A DNA stretch of 64,000 bases from Hippopus hippopus. Taxonomy: Eukaryota > Mollusca > Bivalvia > Cardiida > Cardiidae. The translations under genes and the position numbers were made by a program. The stretch's first letter is position 1, and each line of letters begins with the position of its first letter. The DNA lies in NCBI GenBank assembly GCA_946811185.2, contig OX328103.1, positions 1,860,001-1,924,000 on the forward strand, in the 5' to 3' direction. This document shows positions 11,641 through 22,887 of the stretch, one piece after another. The notes under the pieces are model-generated. The model did no database searches. It saw only the letters and a program-made list of their open reading frames with translations, and was not told the DNA's origin.

Positions 11641-11899
11641 CGGCTATAGCTCTGAAGGATTAAAGCTCTTCAATGCATCGCCCAAAGATACCTCAGCTTG
11701 ACCAAGGCCTTCATTAAGAATCCACACAAAACCTCACGATTAGAAATCCAATTCCTTTACCACCGAGCCTCGAAGTTCAGATGTATCTCAAAAGCAGAGA
11801 AACAAGCACGACGCACGATAAACGAGACCATTTTTGCATGTACCTGGCGACCTAGAAAGCAATTATCTATACAATGTAAGCAAGCTATTAATAACTTCG

Positions 11900-12120
11900 T
11901 TAAAACCCTTAGCCTGCCAAATACGTCAAATGAAACTTTCAAGCCGATAGCAAAAATCCAAACATTGATATTTCAAAGATATTTTTGGGAGGAATATACC
12001 TCCTTATCGGACAGTGTAGATCCGAGATCAGACTGCACGTTTTGTGCAGTCTGATCTTGATCTACACTGTCCGCTAAAGGTCCGGGATCTTGATCTACAC
12101 TGGCTGCAAAAGCAACGAAA
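11900..12120. mobile_element. Family B MITE
   Basis: TTAAAACCCTTAGCCTGCCA at the left, TGAAACTTTCAAGCCGATAG in the body, palindrome at 12010-12075. Confidence 0.75.
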
Positions 12121-12579
12121 ATTCTGAAATTCGTTCTAATGGTTAATTCTTTGAATTCCGAAAGTAATACGATTTAGGTTGCATTGGGCAATGAAAATCT
12201 GAATCGTCACATACATGTACATGCAAAACATGCGGCCTGGTAATGGTCAAATTTTGGCAGATACTTTGTAAGATATACCGAATAGAATTAGTATCCTCAA
12301 AATCGCAATATCTTGGTCTATCGTCACTGACTACAAACGGCCATTTTGTTATTTGACCACCCAAAGGGTTACCACCGTTGTACTAAATTAATTTCTGTTC
12401 AAACGTACAAAAAACAAACACAAGGGGATCGTGCCCACAGCTCGCCGGGAGCACTTGTACATCGGCGAGACAATTACACCTTTCATATGTTTTATGCGCA
12501 ATAAAATATTAAATTTCCCCCGTTTTAGTCTTGTTCTTTGGGAGTTGTAGACCTCGAGATCAAAGCAAGTCAAACGATG

Positions 12580-12890
12580 GTTATTGTTCTATATTAATTA
12601 AAATGTGCTGGAGGGCAAGTGTGTGTGATTTAAGAAGAGCTCTGTGCCGATATTTCATTTTTTACTAATTTAACAAATTGATACACGAAAGATGAGGCCT
12701 CCAGAGCCGTGAAATAAACCATTAATTAGGCGCCATTGTTATTGTTTAAACACAAGTTTCGTGCGAGATCACACAGGTCGGCTAGACCTTGTCCGTGCCG
12801 CTGTATTTGCATAACCTCGTTGTTTCTTCTTTGCATTTTTTGGCGGCCGAGGCAGCAGAAAAGAAAATTGATACACAAGGAATATCTTTA
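12580..12890. promoter_or_regulatory. Candidate enhancer island
   Basis: Repeat-free. Contains CCATTAATTAGG (homeodomain core), CATTGTTATTGTTTAAAC (SOX/FOX-like), and GTATTTGCATAACC with a perfect POU octamer ATTTGCAT. Inferred only from motif clustering. Confidence 0.33.
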
Positions 12891-12892
12891 AC

Positions 12893-13077
12893 TAACTCTT
12901 TACCAGACGACAAAATTTTAGCCTTGTCAAAATTGAAAGCATTTGTAGACTACAACAAATAGTGTGGCTTAAATGGAGCATTTTTTCTTCGATAGGGTAG
13001 AAAACATTTTTTCCACAATGTTTTCAAAAGGCTTCTTTCCCAGGGCCGTTAAAAGTCGGCATTGTGCGGTAAAAGAT
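12893..13077 (+). mobile_element. Family A MITE lacking the central palindrome
   Basis: Left end TTTACCAGACGACAAAATTT, right end AAGTCGGCATTGTGCGGTAA. The palindrome has collapsed to one arm. Confidence 0.78.
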
Positions 13078-13279
13078 AGCCAGCAAATAGGCAGGGGGAT
13101 TAAGAATAAACATGTCTACATTTTTTGACCAATCACAAATTTCTATTTATTCGTCCGTTATCACTACCAAAAAGTAGGTCAAAGGCCAGCACATTCAGCC
13201 AGACCGAAAAAAATGACATGACTACAATGGTTCAGAACATTTGACTCGTAGAATGCCAAAGAAATGGAGCTAACAATTT

Positions 13280-13500
13280 CTTTACATTTGAAAATGAAGA
13301 CCAAATCCGTGATTTCTACTGACAATCATTGCAAAAAAAAACATTTCTCTCGCTATGCACAACGTGGGCCATATTCACAGACAATTCTTTAGAGCATTAT
13401 TAGTCTCATTCTGAAGATTTTTCTAAATTTGAATGTAACGTGAGTTTTGATTGGCTATACCATTTGGTTTAGCCAATCAAAATTTGCGTTACTTTCTTAA
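13280..13500. mobile_element. Duplicated segment with family E palindrome, copy 1
   Basis: GACAATCATTGCAAAAAAAA, GGGCCATATTCACAGACAAT, and the palindrome GATTGGCTATACCATTTGGT. Copy 2 is 13815-14060, beyond the SINE. Confidence 0.75.
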
Positions 13501-13503
13501 TCT

Positions 13504-13806
13504 TTGGTTGTATGGTGTTTAACACCGTTTTCAATATTATTTCAGTTATGTCGCGGCAGCCAGTGCACCTATCCATGCTTTCCTGGAGTTTCCTTCACCA
13601 GTCCTCCGCGCAATATTCTTTCCAAGCCGCTGGCTGCTTTCTTACATAACCATCGTCGAAAAAAATGGTCAGTGGTGAGAGAGGAATGAATCCTGTCGCA
13701 ATGACTATCATCAATCCTCGGAAAGAAAGTGGCCGAGTCGGGGATCGAACCAGTGGCCTCATGTTCTTTAGTCCTGTACGCTACCGACTGAGCTCCCGGG
13801 GCTCGG
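13504..13806 (-). mobile_element. SINE-1 copy, full length
   Basis: Tail side TTGTATGGTGTTTAACACCG. The head on the minus strand reads GAGCCCCGGGAGCTCAGTCG, then TGGTTCGATCCCC. It is flanked by two copies of a 220-bp host segment containing family E. Confidence 0.78.
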
Positions 13807-13814
13807 CTTTCACT

Positions 13815-14060
13815 CATTGGAAAAAGACGATCAAATCCGTGCTTTCTTATGACAATCATTGCAAAAAAATTTCTCTAGCTATGCACAACCCGGGTCCGTA
13901 TTTACCAACAATTCTTTAGAGCATTCTTGGTCTTATTCTCAAGACTTTTTTTTCTAAATTTGAAAGTAACGCGAGTTCTGATTGGCTAAACTATTTGGTT
14001 AACACAATCAGAACTTGCGTTACTTTCTAAATCTAGAATAACACGAAAAATATTATTAAA
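13815..14060. mobile_element. Duplicated segment with family E palindrome, copy 2
   Basis: GACAATCATTGCAAAAAAAT, GGGTCCGTATTTACCAACAA, palindrome CTGATTGGCTAAACTATTTG. Confidence 0.75.
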
Positions 14061-14477
14061 AATGGGTGCACACAGGCTTTCATCTTGATCTACACTGTTT
14101 GCAAAAGCGATGTCTGTCTCGCGCTGAGTTTCTAGGGTTCCAATGGTATAACTAGCTTTCTATACAAAGTTTGAAACAGTTTTACTATGAAAATACAGTT
14201 ACCTCACCCGGTTCTGGGGAGATATAGTTGGGTTGATACATCGCCTTTAGCTCTTTGCCAGAGGGAAACATTGCCGACTTTTCCATGTCGAAAGCATTGC
14301 AGAGGACAAATCAAAAGATCGGCTTCCTGTTTGAACAACAACAACAATGCTGAATAGTTTTAATGAAATTAGCAAAATTACCCCCCTTTAATGGATGCAA
14401 ATTGGATAGGCTAGTCAATGTGTCGGGATGCTTGTATAGGTATAAAACCTGGAACTTCAACGTTAAAATTGAAATTA
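14061..14477. other. Unassigned sequence
   Basis: Contains worn family A-like scraps (GCTCTTTGCCAGAGGGAAAC at about 14250) but no clear copy. Confidence 0.4.
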
Positions 14478-14770
14478 GCCAGCCCGCATAGCTCAGTTGG
14501 TAGAGCGTAAGACTCGTGATCATGAGGGTGTGGGCTCGATTCCCACGGCTGGCCATCTAACACTACTAATAGTCTTTCGGATGAGACGTTAAACCGAGGT
14601 CCCGTGTGACGGTGCTATACACCGAGCACGTTAAAGAACCAGGCGCAACTTAGGATGGGTTTCGTCCTGCATCTGCACTATCCCCCGTAACAATACTAAT
14701 AGCCTTCAGGGGGCGTCGCCCATATGGAAAACCAGTGGCGATGATAAATAAATGCAAATTCAATCAATCA
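14478..14770 (+). mobile_element. SINE-2 copy (tRNA head, AATC-type tail)
   Basis: The head has a D-arm GCTCAGTTGGTAGAGC and T-arm GTGGGCTCGATTCCCAC. A conserved central part (GATGAGACGTTAAACC, GAGCACGTTAAAGAACC) follows, and the tail ends CAATCAATCA. The same sequence recurs at 51303-51617. Confidence 0.85.
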
Positions 14771-15187
14771 TTACAACTGGAATCGCGAATGCCTCAGTAT
14801 CTATTTGAGCAAGTAAATACATCTATATGTTCTACATTTTTTTTTGTCAAGGCTTGTACCATGAGCCCTTTTTGCTACTTACTTGTGATGTATATCAGAA
14901 TGCAGTTATGTAATGACTTCTATTGCAAACAACTTTAAGAGGATACGTATGCATTGAAGCATGTGCACCAAATATAGTTCTGGAAGCCAATTGCTACCTC
15001 AATAAAAGTTGAGGAATAATATTTCTGTCATCTGGGCTGCCTTTCACGAAACTGCGTGACTTTACGATTTGAGTAAATATTTGCATAACTTTAAGTCAGC
15101 TCAATCTTTTGAGTACAGTAGGGATCGTTTGTGTGTATATACAATCCCAAATGATTTGCGTAAATCTGCGCAGTTAATTGAAACTCA

Positions 15188-15400
15188 GCCCTGGGTCCGT
15201 ATTCACCAGAATTTTCTATATTTGAAAGTAACATAGCTTCTGATTGGCTAAACCATTTGGTTTAGCCAATCAGGAGTTATGTTACTTTCAAATTAGGATA
15301 AACCATTTGGTTTAGCCAATCAGAAGTTATGTTCCTTTCAAATGTAGAAAATCTTGGAGAATAAGACTATGAACGTTCTTAATAATGGTTAATGAATACA
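15188..15400. mobile_element. Family E MITE with duplicated palindrome arm
   Basis: GGGTCCGTATTCACCAGAAT to GTTAATGAATACAGACCGG. The centre CTGATTGGCTAAACCATTTG is repeated in part. Confidence 0.76.
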
Positions 15401-16060
15401 GACCGGAGAAGCCTATTTCTACTTCAAGAAAAGTTGAGGAGTGTTTCTTTGTTTTTTATCTGGACTTTTAGCATGAAAAATAATAGAAACAAACAGGAAT
15501 ACTGCAACTGGAAGTTCTGGCCAAAATCTCGATACATCTCGATACATCTCCATTTTTATTCTGTATCAATCGATCTTCGGGTAATCAAATCATGCTTGCG
15601 AGATACTTCATTGGGTTTCAAGAACGATGTTACAGCCAAATGATATATCATAAAAATTGGAACAGGCCAGAAATTCGCCCATAAAAACCCGGCATAAACC
15701 GGGAGAATATATCCATAACCTTCATCCGCGGACACCGTATTATCTTGTTAGAGAATTCAAATGCCAAATTAGATTTTTTTTCCATCGTATATTTGATCCC
15801 TTTATGGATCGGTCTAAGATATTTTACGAGAACAATGCGTGTATAATTGCCATTATTTTCAGGCTCTCGTTATTTATTTGATCTTCGGCCCTTGCCATAA
15901 AACAAGCGAAGAAATGTGCATGGCTTTTTTACAACGGACCGAAAATGAAAATCATCCATAACTTTTATTCGGTGATGGAATACAGATGCTAATTCCGTCG
16001 TACTTTTCTGCCTCCGAAATGGGAGAGTCACCTCCCCCCCAAAAAAACTTGTAATCGATG
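15401..16060. other. Repeat-free island
   Basis: Two chance frames (83 and 74 codons), no repeats, moderate GC. No function can be assigned. Confidence 0.4.
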
Positions 16061-16085
16061 GTTTTGAACTTGATGAATAAATTTG

Positions 16086-16470
16086 TTTACCTCTTAAACA
16101 AACGACAAAATTTTAGACTTGCCCAAATTCAAAGCATTTGCAGACCACAAAAAAATTGTTACTCGAGACATGGAATTTGTCCTTTGAATGTTAGGGAAAC
16201 ATTGTTGGAAAAGGAGAAAATGATGGTTATCAATACTACAAATGACAAGTCTACAAACTACACATTTTTAGACTTGCCCAAATTGAAAGCAATTGCAGAC
16301 GACAAAATGATTGTTACACGAAACATAGAATTTGTCCTTCGAAGGATAGAAAACAATTTAGGAAAAAGAGAAAATGCTCATTTCCAGCATTTTTTTCCTT
16401 TTCTAACAATGTTTTCAAAGCTTTCTTGGTCAGGGTCATCAAAACTCGATATGGTATAGGGTTACCAGGC
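16086..16470 (+). mobile_element. Two family A MITE copies in tandem
   Basis: A truncated copy (to about 16240) is followed by a second with palindrome arms GAGAAAATGCTCATTTCCAG. Both contain AGACTTGCCCAAATTGAAAGC-type left parts. Confidence 0.7.
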
Positions 16471-16487
16471 AAACCCGTTCATTGACG

Positions 16488-16682
16488 AACCTAGGATGAA
16501 AAGCTCGTGAAAACATTGTAATAAAAGGAGAAAATGCAGGTAACCATCATTTTCTTATCTTCCTACAATTTCTTCTACCATTTCAAAGACGTATCCCAAT
16601 GTTAAAACCACACTTGAAATGTCGTCTGCAAACGCTTTCAATTTGGACGAGTCTATTGAATTTTTTGTCGTTTGCTAGTGAT
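16488..16682 (-). mobile_element. Family A MITE, minus strand
   Basis: Palindrome around GGAGAAAATGCAGGTAACCA. The right end contains GTCGTCTGCAAACGCTTTCA. Confidence 0.7.
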
Positions 16683-16746
16683 AAATAATGCGTGTGAGAA
16701 AAAAAAATCTGAACAGAGACGCTGATGCATAGAGTCAATGATTTAC

Positions 16747-16952
16747 TTTTTATCACATAATCCTGAGTTTTGACGACACTTTTGACGAAGGAGTGCTAAA
16801 TTATGTGGGAAAAGGAGAAAATGCTGGTAACCAGCACAATATTTTCTACCCAACGAAGCAGAGAAATGATAATATTAGGAACATCTAATATGTCGTCTGC
16901 GATTGCTTTTAATTGGTCCAGTCCAAAGTTTTGTCGTCTTATACAGAGTTAA
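16747..16952 (-). mobile_element. Family A MITE, minus strand
   Basis: From CACATAATCCTGAGTTTTGA to TTAA at 16949-16952. The second palindrome arm is shortened. Confidence 0.7.
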
Positions 16953-17146
16953 TATAGGATTAAAATTCATTGTGTCTATCGAAACTTGAGTTGCCTTTGC
17001 GGCCAGTGTAGACAAAGTTTAGACGCTGTACCTGAGTTTAAAGTCATATGCATAAATAAATACGGACTTTTTTTACGAGGCCCACGATTTTTGTTGATTT
17101 TCGAGGCCAGTGTCACCAAAGAAGTAAATAAGATTTATTTCGCATA

Positions 17147-17462
17147 TTAACTCCCTACCAAACGACAGAATTCATGCCTGGTCCAAATTGAAAGCATTTG
17201 CAGACGACAAATTAAAGGTCACCCAAATGAAAAAAAAAATGTTCTTGATAGGGTAGAAAACATTGTGGGGAAAGATAAAAATGCTGGTTACAAGCATCTT
17301 CTCCTTTCCCACAATGTTTTCAAACGCCTTCTTCCGCAGAGTAGTTAAAAAGTCAGCTTTAATCATTTACCACACAATACCGAGTTTCATGCTACGTATC
17401 ATTTACTGTCTGCAGGTGATCTCAATTTAGACCAGTCTAAAATTTCGTGGTCTGGTAAAGAC
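17147..17462 (+). mobile_element. Family A MITE plus a minus-strand half copy
   Basis: The first copy starts TTAACTCCCTACCAAACGAC (17147) and has a palindrome at about 17275-17310. From 17361 a half copy in the other orientation ends in a CTGGTAAAG terminus. Confidence 0.75.
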
Positions 17463-17726
17463 ATGAGCGTGCTCGGTGAAAAGAGGGCTTAATGCATCTG
17501 CAAAAATTATCGACCCAGGTCAGCCTGCGCAATCCGCGCAGGCTGACCTGAATCGAAACTTTTTGTTATTGGCCAATTTTCTGCAGTTCAAAGAACTAGT
17601 TTACCGCACGATTCAGTTGTTTGTTAGATATAATTGAACTTCTGGATCAAGAACTGTGTCAGGACTTGCTTGATATGATACATAAGGGAGACGCATTTAA
17701 CCCCCTTATGCCAGAGCGTGGCTCAT
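17463..17726. mobile_element. Family C MITE, full length
   Basis: TGAGCGTGCTCGGTGAAAAG to CCAGAGCGTGGCTCA, palindrome present. Confidence 0.82.
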
Positions 17727-17879
17727 GAAAATCTGTTGGTCTGCTGTCCAATAAGGAATGGCAGAATATCTTGACGAAATTAATTAAAACAATAACGAGT
17801 CTGCGATGTTATACTACTGTTTCCCATTTCCTTCGCAAAGCAATCCAATTATGTCTTTACACCGCCTTTTGTTGTTTTT

Positions 17880-18125
17880 CATGAGTAGTATTTGTCATCT
17901 GTTTTACTCATCCAATCAAACAACACCATGTCACGTGATCACCGCCATCTTGAACCTTCACACGAAAGGGGGGTATTAAAAAATGTCTACAAATACACAT
18001 TCTTTATCTTAGAACTACAAACAATGCAATTATGCGTTTTGGAGACTATTGTTTGTCATTAATTTTACTCATCCAATCAAACAACATCATGTCACGTGAT
18101 CACCGCCATCTTGGCCCTTTCATAG
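17880..18125. repeat. Repeated E-box/YY1 segment, two copies
   Basis: CTCATCCAATCAAACAACA followed by TCACGTGATCACCGCCATCT occurs at about 17907-17952 and 18068-18113. A third, weaker copy is at 19799-19850. Confidence 0.8.
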
Positions 18126-18522
18126 GTAGCAGAACACGGTTTTCAGCTAAACTCGTCTCGGTCGACAATAGGCCAAACAAAACTTCCTCAAACAAAGGTC
18201 TATATAATCAGCTTGAAATTATAAAGAGCACTTAAATGCAACAGCACAATCCTAATTCTTTAGATTTTATCAATAAATCATGTTCCACCTGTGAAATAGT
18301 GAAATTAGAGATCAATATAGGCAAGTGGCACGGTCGGAAAAAAAACTGGCAAAATATGCCATTTTAGCCTATATTCCAAAATTAACAAAATGCAAACCCA
18401 GGAAGCTAGCCTGAAAATGCCAAGCTAAATTGAAACTCAAAACAACACATAATCTGGGGATAAAGTCCAAAATAGCACATTACCTTGCCGTTTTTTCGCA
18501 ATCTTTCGTGCCCTGACCCTAC

Positions 18523-19436
18523 CATAGGGGTCCGTAGTTTGACTCCTGTCACCCATAGACTAAAACAAGGGATTTAACTGTATGCAGCCCGCTACTCGCC
18601 CCCGGTTACAAAAAAACAACGTATCTTTTCTACCCCATCAGTTATTCTCCTAACTTTTTCTACAGCTGAGAGCTAAAACATTTTTCTACCAGAAAAACAC
18701 AACTGTTTGTCAGTGGCTAATGCAGTCTGGCTGATACATTCGCTCGAACTTGTAAACTCGCTCAAGAATCTTCGCCATTGACACGGGTTCGTACAGTCGA
18801 TACTGACGTTCGCGCATATAAACCAATGAAATTTGTCGTTCCAAACAGTGTCACCGTACTGTCACGTGACAAAAAGGTGTGAGCAGCTGTACGAAATTTC
18901 ATTGGTTGGATTCACGACTGTTAGTACATATCAACCGATGAAATTTCTCGTTCCAAACAATGTCACATGACAGAAGATGGCTGCAGCTGTTCGAAATAAG
19001 AACGTGGATCACAAATTCAACGAATTCTGAGGCGTTTCGTCGTTATTGAAGATAAAGACTATAGGTCAGTAGTATTTTTCAACATGTTTAAAGGGTGGGT
19101 GCCGCTAATACTGCGTTTCATTGGATCTAAAGTGCATTTTATATCTTGAAAACGGATGTACGAACCCGTGTCAATGGCGCAGATTTTTGAGCGAGTTTAC
19201 AAGTTCGAGCGAATGTATCAGCCAGACTGCATTAGCCACTGACAAACAGTTGTGTTTTTCTGGTAGAAAAATGTTTTAGCTCTCAGCTGTAGAAAAAAAT
19301 AGGAGAATAACTGATGGGGTAGAAAAGATACGTTGTTTTTTGTAACCGGGGGCGAGTAAAGGACTGCATATAGTTAAATCCCTTGTTTATAATTTATAGT
19401 CTATGGGTGCCAGGAATCAAACTACGGACCCCTATG
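18523..19436. mobile_element. 914-bp non-autonomous hAT-type element with long TIRs
   Basis: Arms of about 275 bp (18523-18796 and 19157-19436) are inverted copies, both starting CATAGGGGTCCGTAGTTTGA. The flanks are exact 8-bp repeats GACCCTAC (18515-18522 and 19437-19444). An 8-bp duplication with CA-start ends is the hAT pattern. The centre has two diverged direct copies of a segment with CAATGAAATTTGTCGTTCCA, and a GTCACGTGAC site. No transposase is present. Confidence 0.82.
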
Positions 19437-19689
19437 GACCCTACCCTTATTTTCGCGGCTAAAAAAAGCTGCTAGCTCCATGACCCCTCACTTTCGCATT
19501 TGGGGTCAAAACTATAGAACAAAGAAGGAAAGGTCATGACCTACTGTTTCACAGACAAACAAAATGCTTCTTTTCCTTAATCTAACACAATTCGTGGGTT
19601 TAATAACTACTCTTCTTATCAAAATTGCATTGAAAACCTACCTTTCTCAGTTATATCCAATTTTGACATGGCCAATTCGAAGCAAAGTG

Positions 19690-19860
19690 TTTACATGTGC
19701 CATAGGAAACATGGATATCAAAAATGTCTACAAATATAAGTACTTAATCTGGGAACTACAAACAATGTTTTTTTTGGGGTTGGTATTTGTCATCTATTGT
19801 ACTCATCTAATCAAACAGCATCATGTCACGTGACCCCTGCCATCTCAGTCCTTCACCAGC
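19690..19860. repeat. Third copy of the E-box/YY1 segment
   Basis: AATGTCTACAAATATAAGTA and GAACTACAAACAATG match 17983-18025. GTCACGTGACCCCTGCCATC matches the core. It lies just beyond the 914-bp hAT element. Confidence 0.7.
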
Positions 19861-20059
19861 ATTTTCTTTCTCACACAATGATTTTCACAGCCTTATCCCC
19901 CAGGATCTTTAAAATTCGATACTGTCTGGAAAGGTTTAAAGAGAATTGTTGAACGGTTGAGACCTTAGAGTGCAAATAAGTGAATTTGTTATACGTCCAT
20001 GTATTTAATGGCGAAGACTCAGAAATTAAAGTTTCTTTGCGAAAATCTTTTGCAAAGTA

Positions 20060-20130
20060 AAAGGAAACTATAGATTCAAGATCAGACAGCATGATCTGAA
20101 CAGTCTGATCTTGATCCGCATTGTACTCGA
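20060..20130. mobile_element. Family B palindrome fragment
   Basis: TCAAGATCAGACAGCATGAT then CAGTCTGATCTTGATCCGCA. Confidence 0.62.
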
Positions 20131-20188
20131 AAACCGTTATAATTGTTCTGTGTGCCACGATGACAAATATAGATCAAAGTAATAAGGA

Positions 20189-20398
20189 TTAACCATGTAC
20201 CAAACGACAAAATTTCTAGATTTGTGCAATTTGAAAGAATTAACAGACGACAAGTTACGTGTGGTTCAAATAAAGGAATTTATCTACGAAAAGGGTAGAA
20301 AACATTGTGGGAAAAGGAGAAAATGCTGTTTACCAGCATTTTCTCCTTTTCACGCAGTGTTTTCTAAAGCCTTCTTTCTTCGTACTTATTGAAACACG
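20189..20398 (+). mobile_element. Family A MITE
   Basis: Starts TTAACCATGTACCAAACGAC. Palindrome GGAGAAAATGCTGTTTACCA. The right end is worn. Confidence 0.78.
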
Positions 20399-20429
20399 GA
20401 ATTGTTTGATACAGGTTTAGTGTCTCCTA

Positions 20430-20670
20430 TCAACCTTTACCAAATAATCCCCGCTTTTCACGACCCTGGAAAAGATGTCTTTTGAAAACATTGTGGGAAA
20501 AGCAGAAAATCCTGGTAACCACATGCTGGTAACCAGCATTTTCTCCTTTTCCCACAATGTTTTCTGCTCTATCAGAGAGCTAAAGCAAATTTGTACCAAT
20601 ATTGAATATGTCCTCTGCACATGTTTAGAATTTGAGAGAATCTGAAATTTGTCGTTTGGGAAAGGGTTAA
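20430..20670 (-). mobile_element. Family A MITE, minus strand
   Basis: Palindrome with a small duplication (GGTAACCACATGCTGGTAAC). Ends GTCGTTTGGGAAAGGGTTAA. Confidence 0.8.
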
Positions 20671-21080
20671 GTTTTCTTAACATCAAAATGCGATTAATTC
20701 TTTTCCATTATGAAATCAAAATACGAATATTTCATTCCGAAATTACGAATATTCCGTCAGCCGACATGACTTTTCCATTAAAGAGAAATAAAGCAACATT
20801 CCGGAAGTCAATAAAACTGCGAATACTAATTTACTAATTTTCAATTCATTTTATAAATTACCTCTATGGACGCGAGGAATGTTTCTCGGAATGATTATGT
20901 CCTTCTACAAAGTCGACAGAAAAGGTGAAATATGGCCTAGAAGATATTCACCGGAAACCATACAAAATGTTACCATTGGTACCTTGATTGCGTACTTCCG
21001 GTTGGTTTTCAATGGATGACATTTCTGAGCTATAAATGTCCTGTATGTCAAAGAGATTTTATCGAGTGAAGACAAGATTT
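20671..21080. other. Repeat-free island
   Basis: AT-rich with several ATTCCG/CGAATATT motifs. No gene or family end recognised. Confidence 0.4.
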
Positions 21081-21220
21081 TAAAATCTTTATCAAACTAG
21101 GTCCACATATTAGACTCGTCCCTTTTCCAAGCATTTGCAGACGACAGGTTATAATGTGGCTCAAAGGAAAGCCCTCTTCCTCAGGGTCGTAAACTCAAGG
21201 GATAGTTTTATAACGGTTTG
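21080..21220 (+). mobile_element. Family A MITE with palindrome deleted
   Basis: AGCATTTGCAGACGACAGG and CCTCAGGGTCGTAAACTC belong to the two halves. The centre is gone. Confidence 0.6.
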
Positions 21221-21296
21221 TGCTGCTTTCATATCTACAGAAAATGTGTACTTTTATGAAGTTTTTGTAATCAATAGATGATAATCAACTGGTTAA

Positions 21297-21390
21297 TCTG
21301 TCACTAGAATGGGGTGTGATGCGGTTTAAAAACTCGTCCTTCGGACCCGTTTTTTAAACCGCATCACACCCCATACTAGTGACAGATTTT
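21297..21390. repeat. Near-perfect 42-bp-arm inverted repeat
   Basis: Arms CACTAGAATGGGGTGTGATG and its complement, loop TCCTTCGGACCC. Next to the left end of family I. Confidence 0.85.
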
Positions 21391-22735
21391 TTATTTATCA
21401 CATAACTCCCCTTGTTTTCAATGTAATACGGCCATTACGAATTTTCTTGGCCCACACACGTGTGAGATAAGAAAATAGTGCCGTATTTGGTCAACACTCT
21501 GTAATTATACGCTTCATTTCTGAAACATTGCTGACCTAGGTTCCTGAAGGAAATTAATGGTCAAAATTCTTAATCATGATAAAGTTGTTAATTTAATCGC
21601 TTTTAGATTCAAAACAAAACCAACATATGCAAGTTTCTTCGGAACTATTTTTCGTTCGTAATGTACCTGTCAAAGAAGTGCACAGGCTTCATGTAAATTT
21701 CACTACACATTGTACATGTATGCCTCTGTTTTAACACATTATGGACTAAATTCTTGTTATACAGATATGTGATAAAAAGAATGTGACACTCGTTGGCTTT
21801 TGAGGTAAAAATTTATTAAACTCGTCCACAAAAAATTTTATTAAGCTCGCCAGAGGCTCGCTTAAAGCCGCAGTAAAGCCAAAAATAGGTAATTATCTCC
21901 GTTTATAACTCGAAAATATATTGGATAACCCATCACAATACACATATATAAGATCGGAGAAAACCCGAACGTGTCAGTTACTGCACTGGTTGCCATGATA
22001 TACGTGTGCGAAAATGCATGGAGAAGCCCGTCGATTTCACGGACGCCACTGATCGAGACAACCTTCGTTATCGTTCGTGTTTATTCGAACTAGGTCTTCG
22101 AGAACGTCACGTGATAACATTGCATCTCATTAGTGCTATGACGTAGTAGGCAGGACTATTGTTTACAATTCCAACATTATGTCATCGGAAAGTAAGATTG
22201 CTCATTCTAAACCTGTTTTCTTATTTAGATGTAGTAAACTCTTTCTGTATTGATGATAAATGAATAAGCGATGATCAGCCTGTATCGTTGTTTCTGTTTA
22301 CGATGTCGATAACTTACGTTTTTCAAGCCTAGAATGGGGACAAAACGATCAAGTGAATGAAGGGTTTGTTTCGACGCTTTGAATGATCACGTCACTAACA
22401 CGTCACTGCGGACCTTTACGACGAAAAGTCGGCTGATCGTCGGCAATCATCGATGTAAACAAACAGATAATGCGGCATGGTAGGATCTGTTCTAGTTTCA
22501 AAATTCTCTTTGCTGCCACTGACTGGAACTTTTGCGAACTGCACCTTTACATATCGTGAAAGTCATAATAATCGCCATATTTTTACATGGTAAAAATGAA
22601 ATTTACTTTTATTATATAAACAGTTTGTTTATTCAGTTGGACGCTACTGAGACTTTAATAATATTTTTGTAGACTCGTTTAATAAAATTTTATCTCAAAA
22701 ACCAACTCATGTCAGATCCTATATATCACACACAA
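21386..22735. mobile_element. Family I element, split by a TTAA insertion
   Basis: TTTATCACATAACTCCCCTTG at the left, inverted copies of GATAAAATTTTATTAAACTC inside, TGTCAGATCCTATATA at the right. The same layout without the insertion is at 36656-37075. Confidence 0.7.
21866..22654. mobile_element. 789-bp TTAA-type insertion in family I
   Basis: Flanked by TTAA (21862-21865 and 22655-22658). The ends AAAGCCGCAGTA and the complement of TACTGAGACTTT pair. The second family I copy (36656-37075) lacks it. The interior is GC-richer, with GTCACGTGAT at about 22106 and no coding frame. Confidence 0.74.
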
Positions 22736-22887
22736 CCAGATGATTATCCTATTTATTATGTTCTTAATTCACCCTTTTTCATTCTAATAATTATCAAGAA
22801 TGGTAAAATATGAGCAATATAGGAAAAAAGTATTTCCAGCAAACATTCTAAAACTATATCGTCACTAGTGATGATACCATAATTTTA

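Noticed and set aside
14478..14555. tRNA gene
   Set aside because: The D and T arms are good, but the 5' side carries extra bases between acceptor and D arm, and a conserved 200-bp SINE body with an AATC tail follows. A second copy (51303) has the same body.
15118..15151. Fourth CAGGGATC mini-insertion (AGGGATCGTTTGTGTGTATA...)
   Set aside because: The ends are imperfect and the flanks show no 7-bp duplication. At most a decayed relative.
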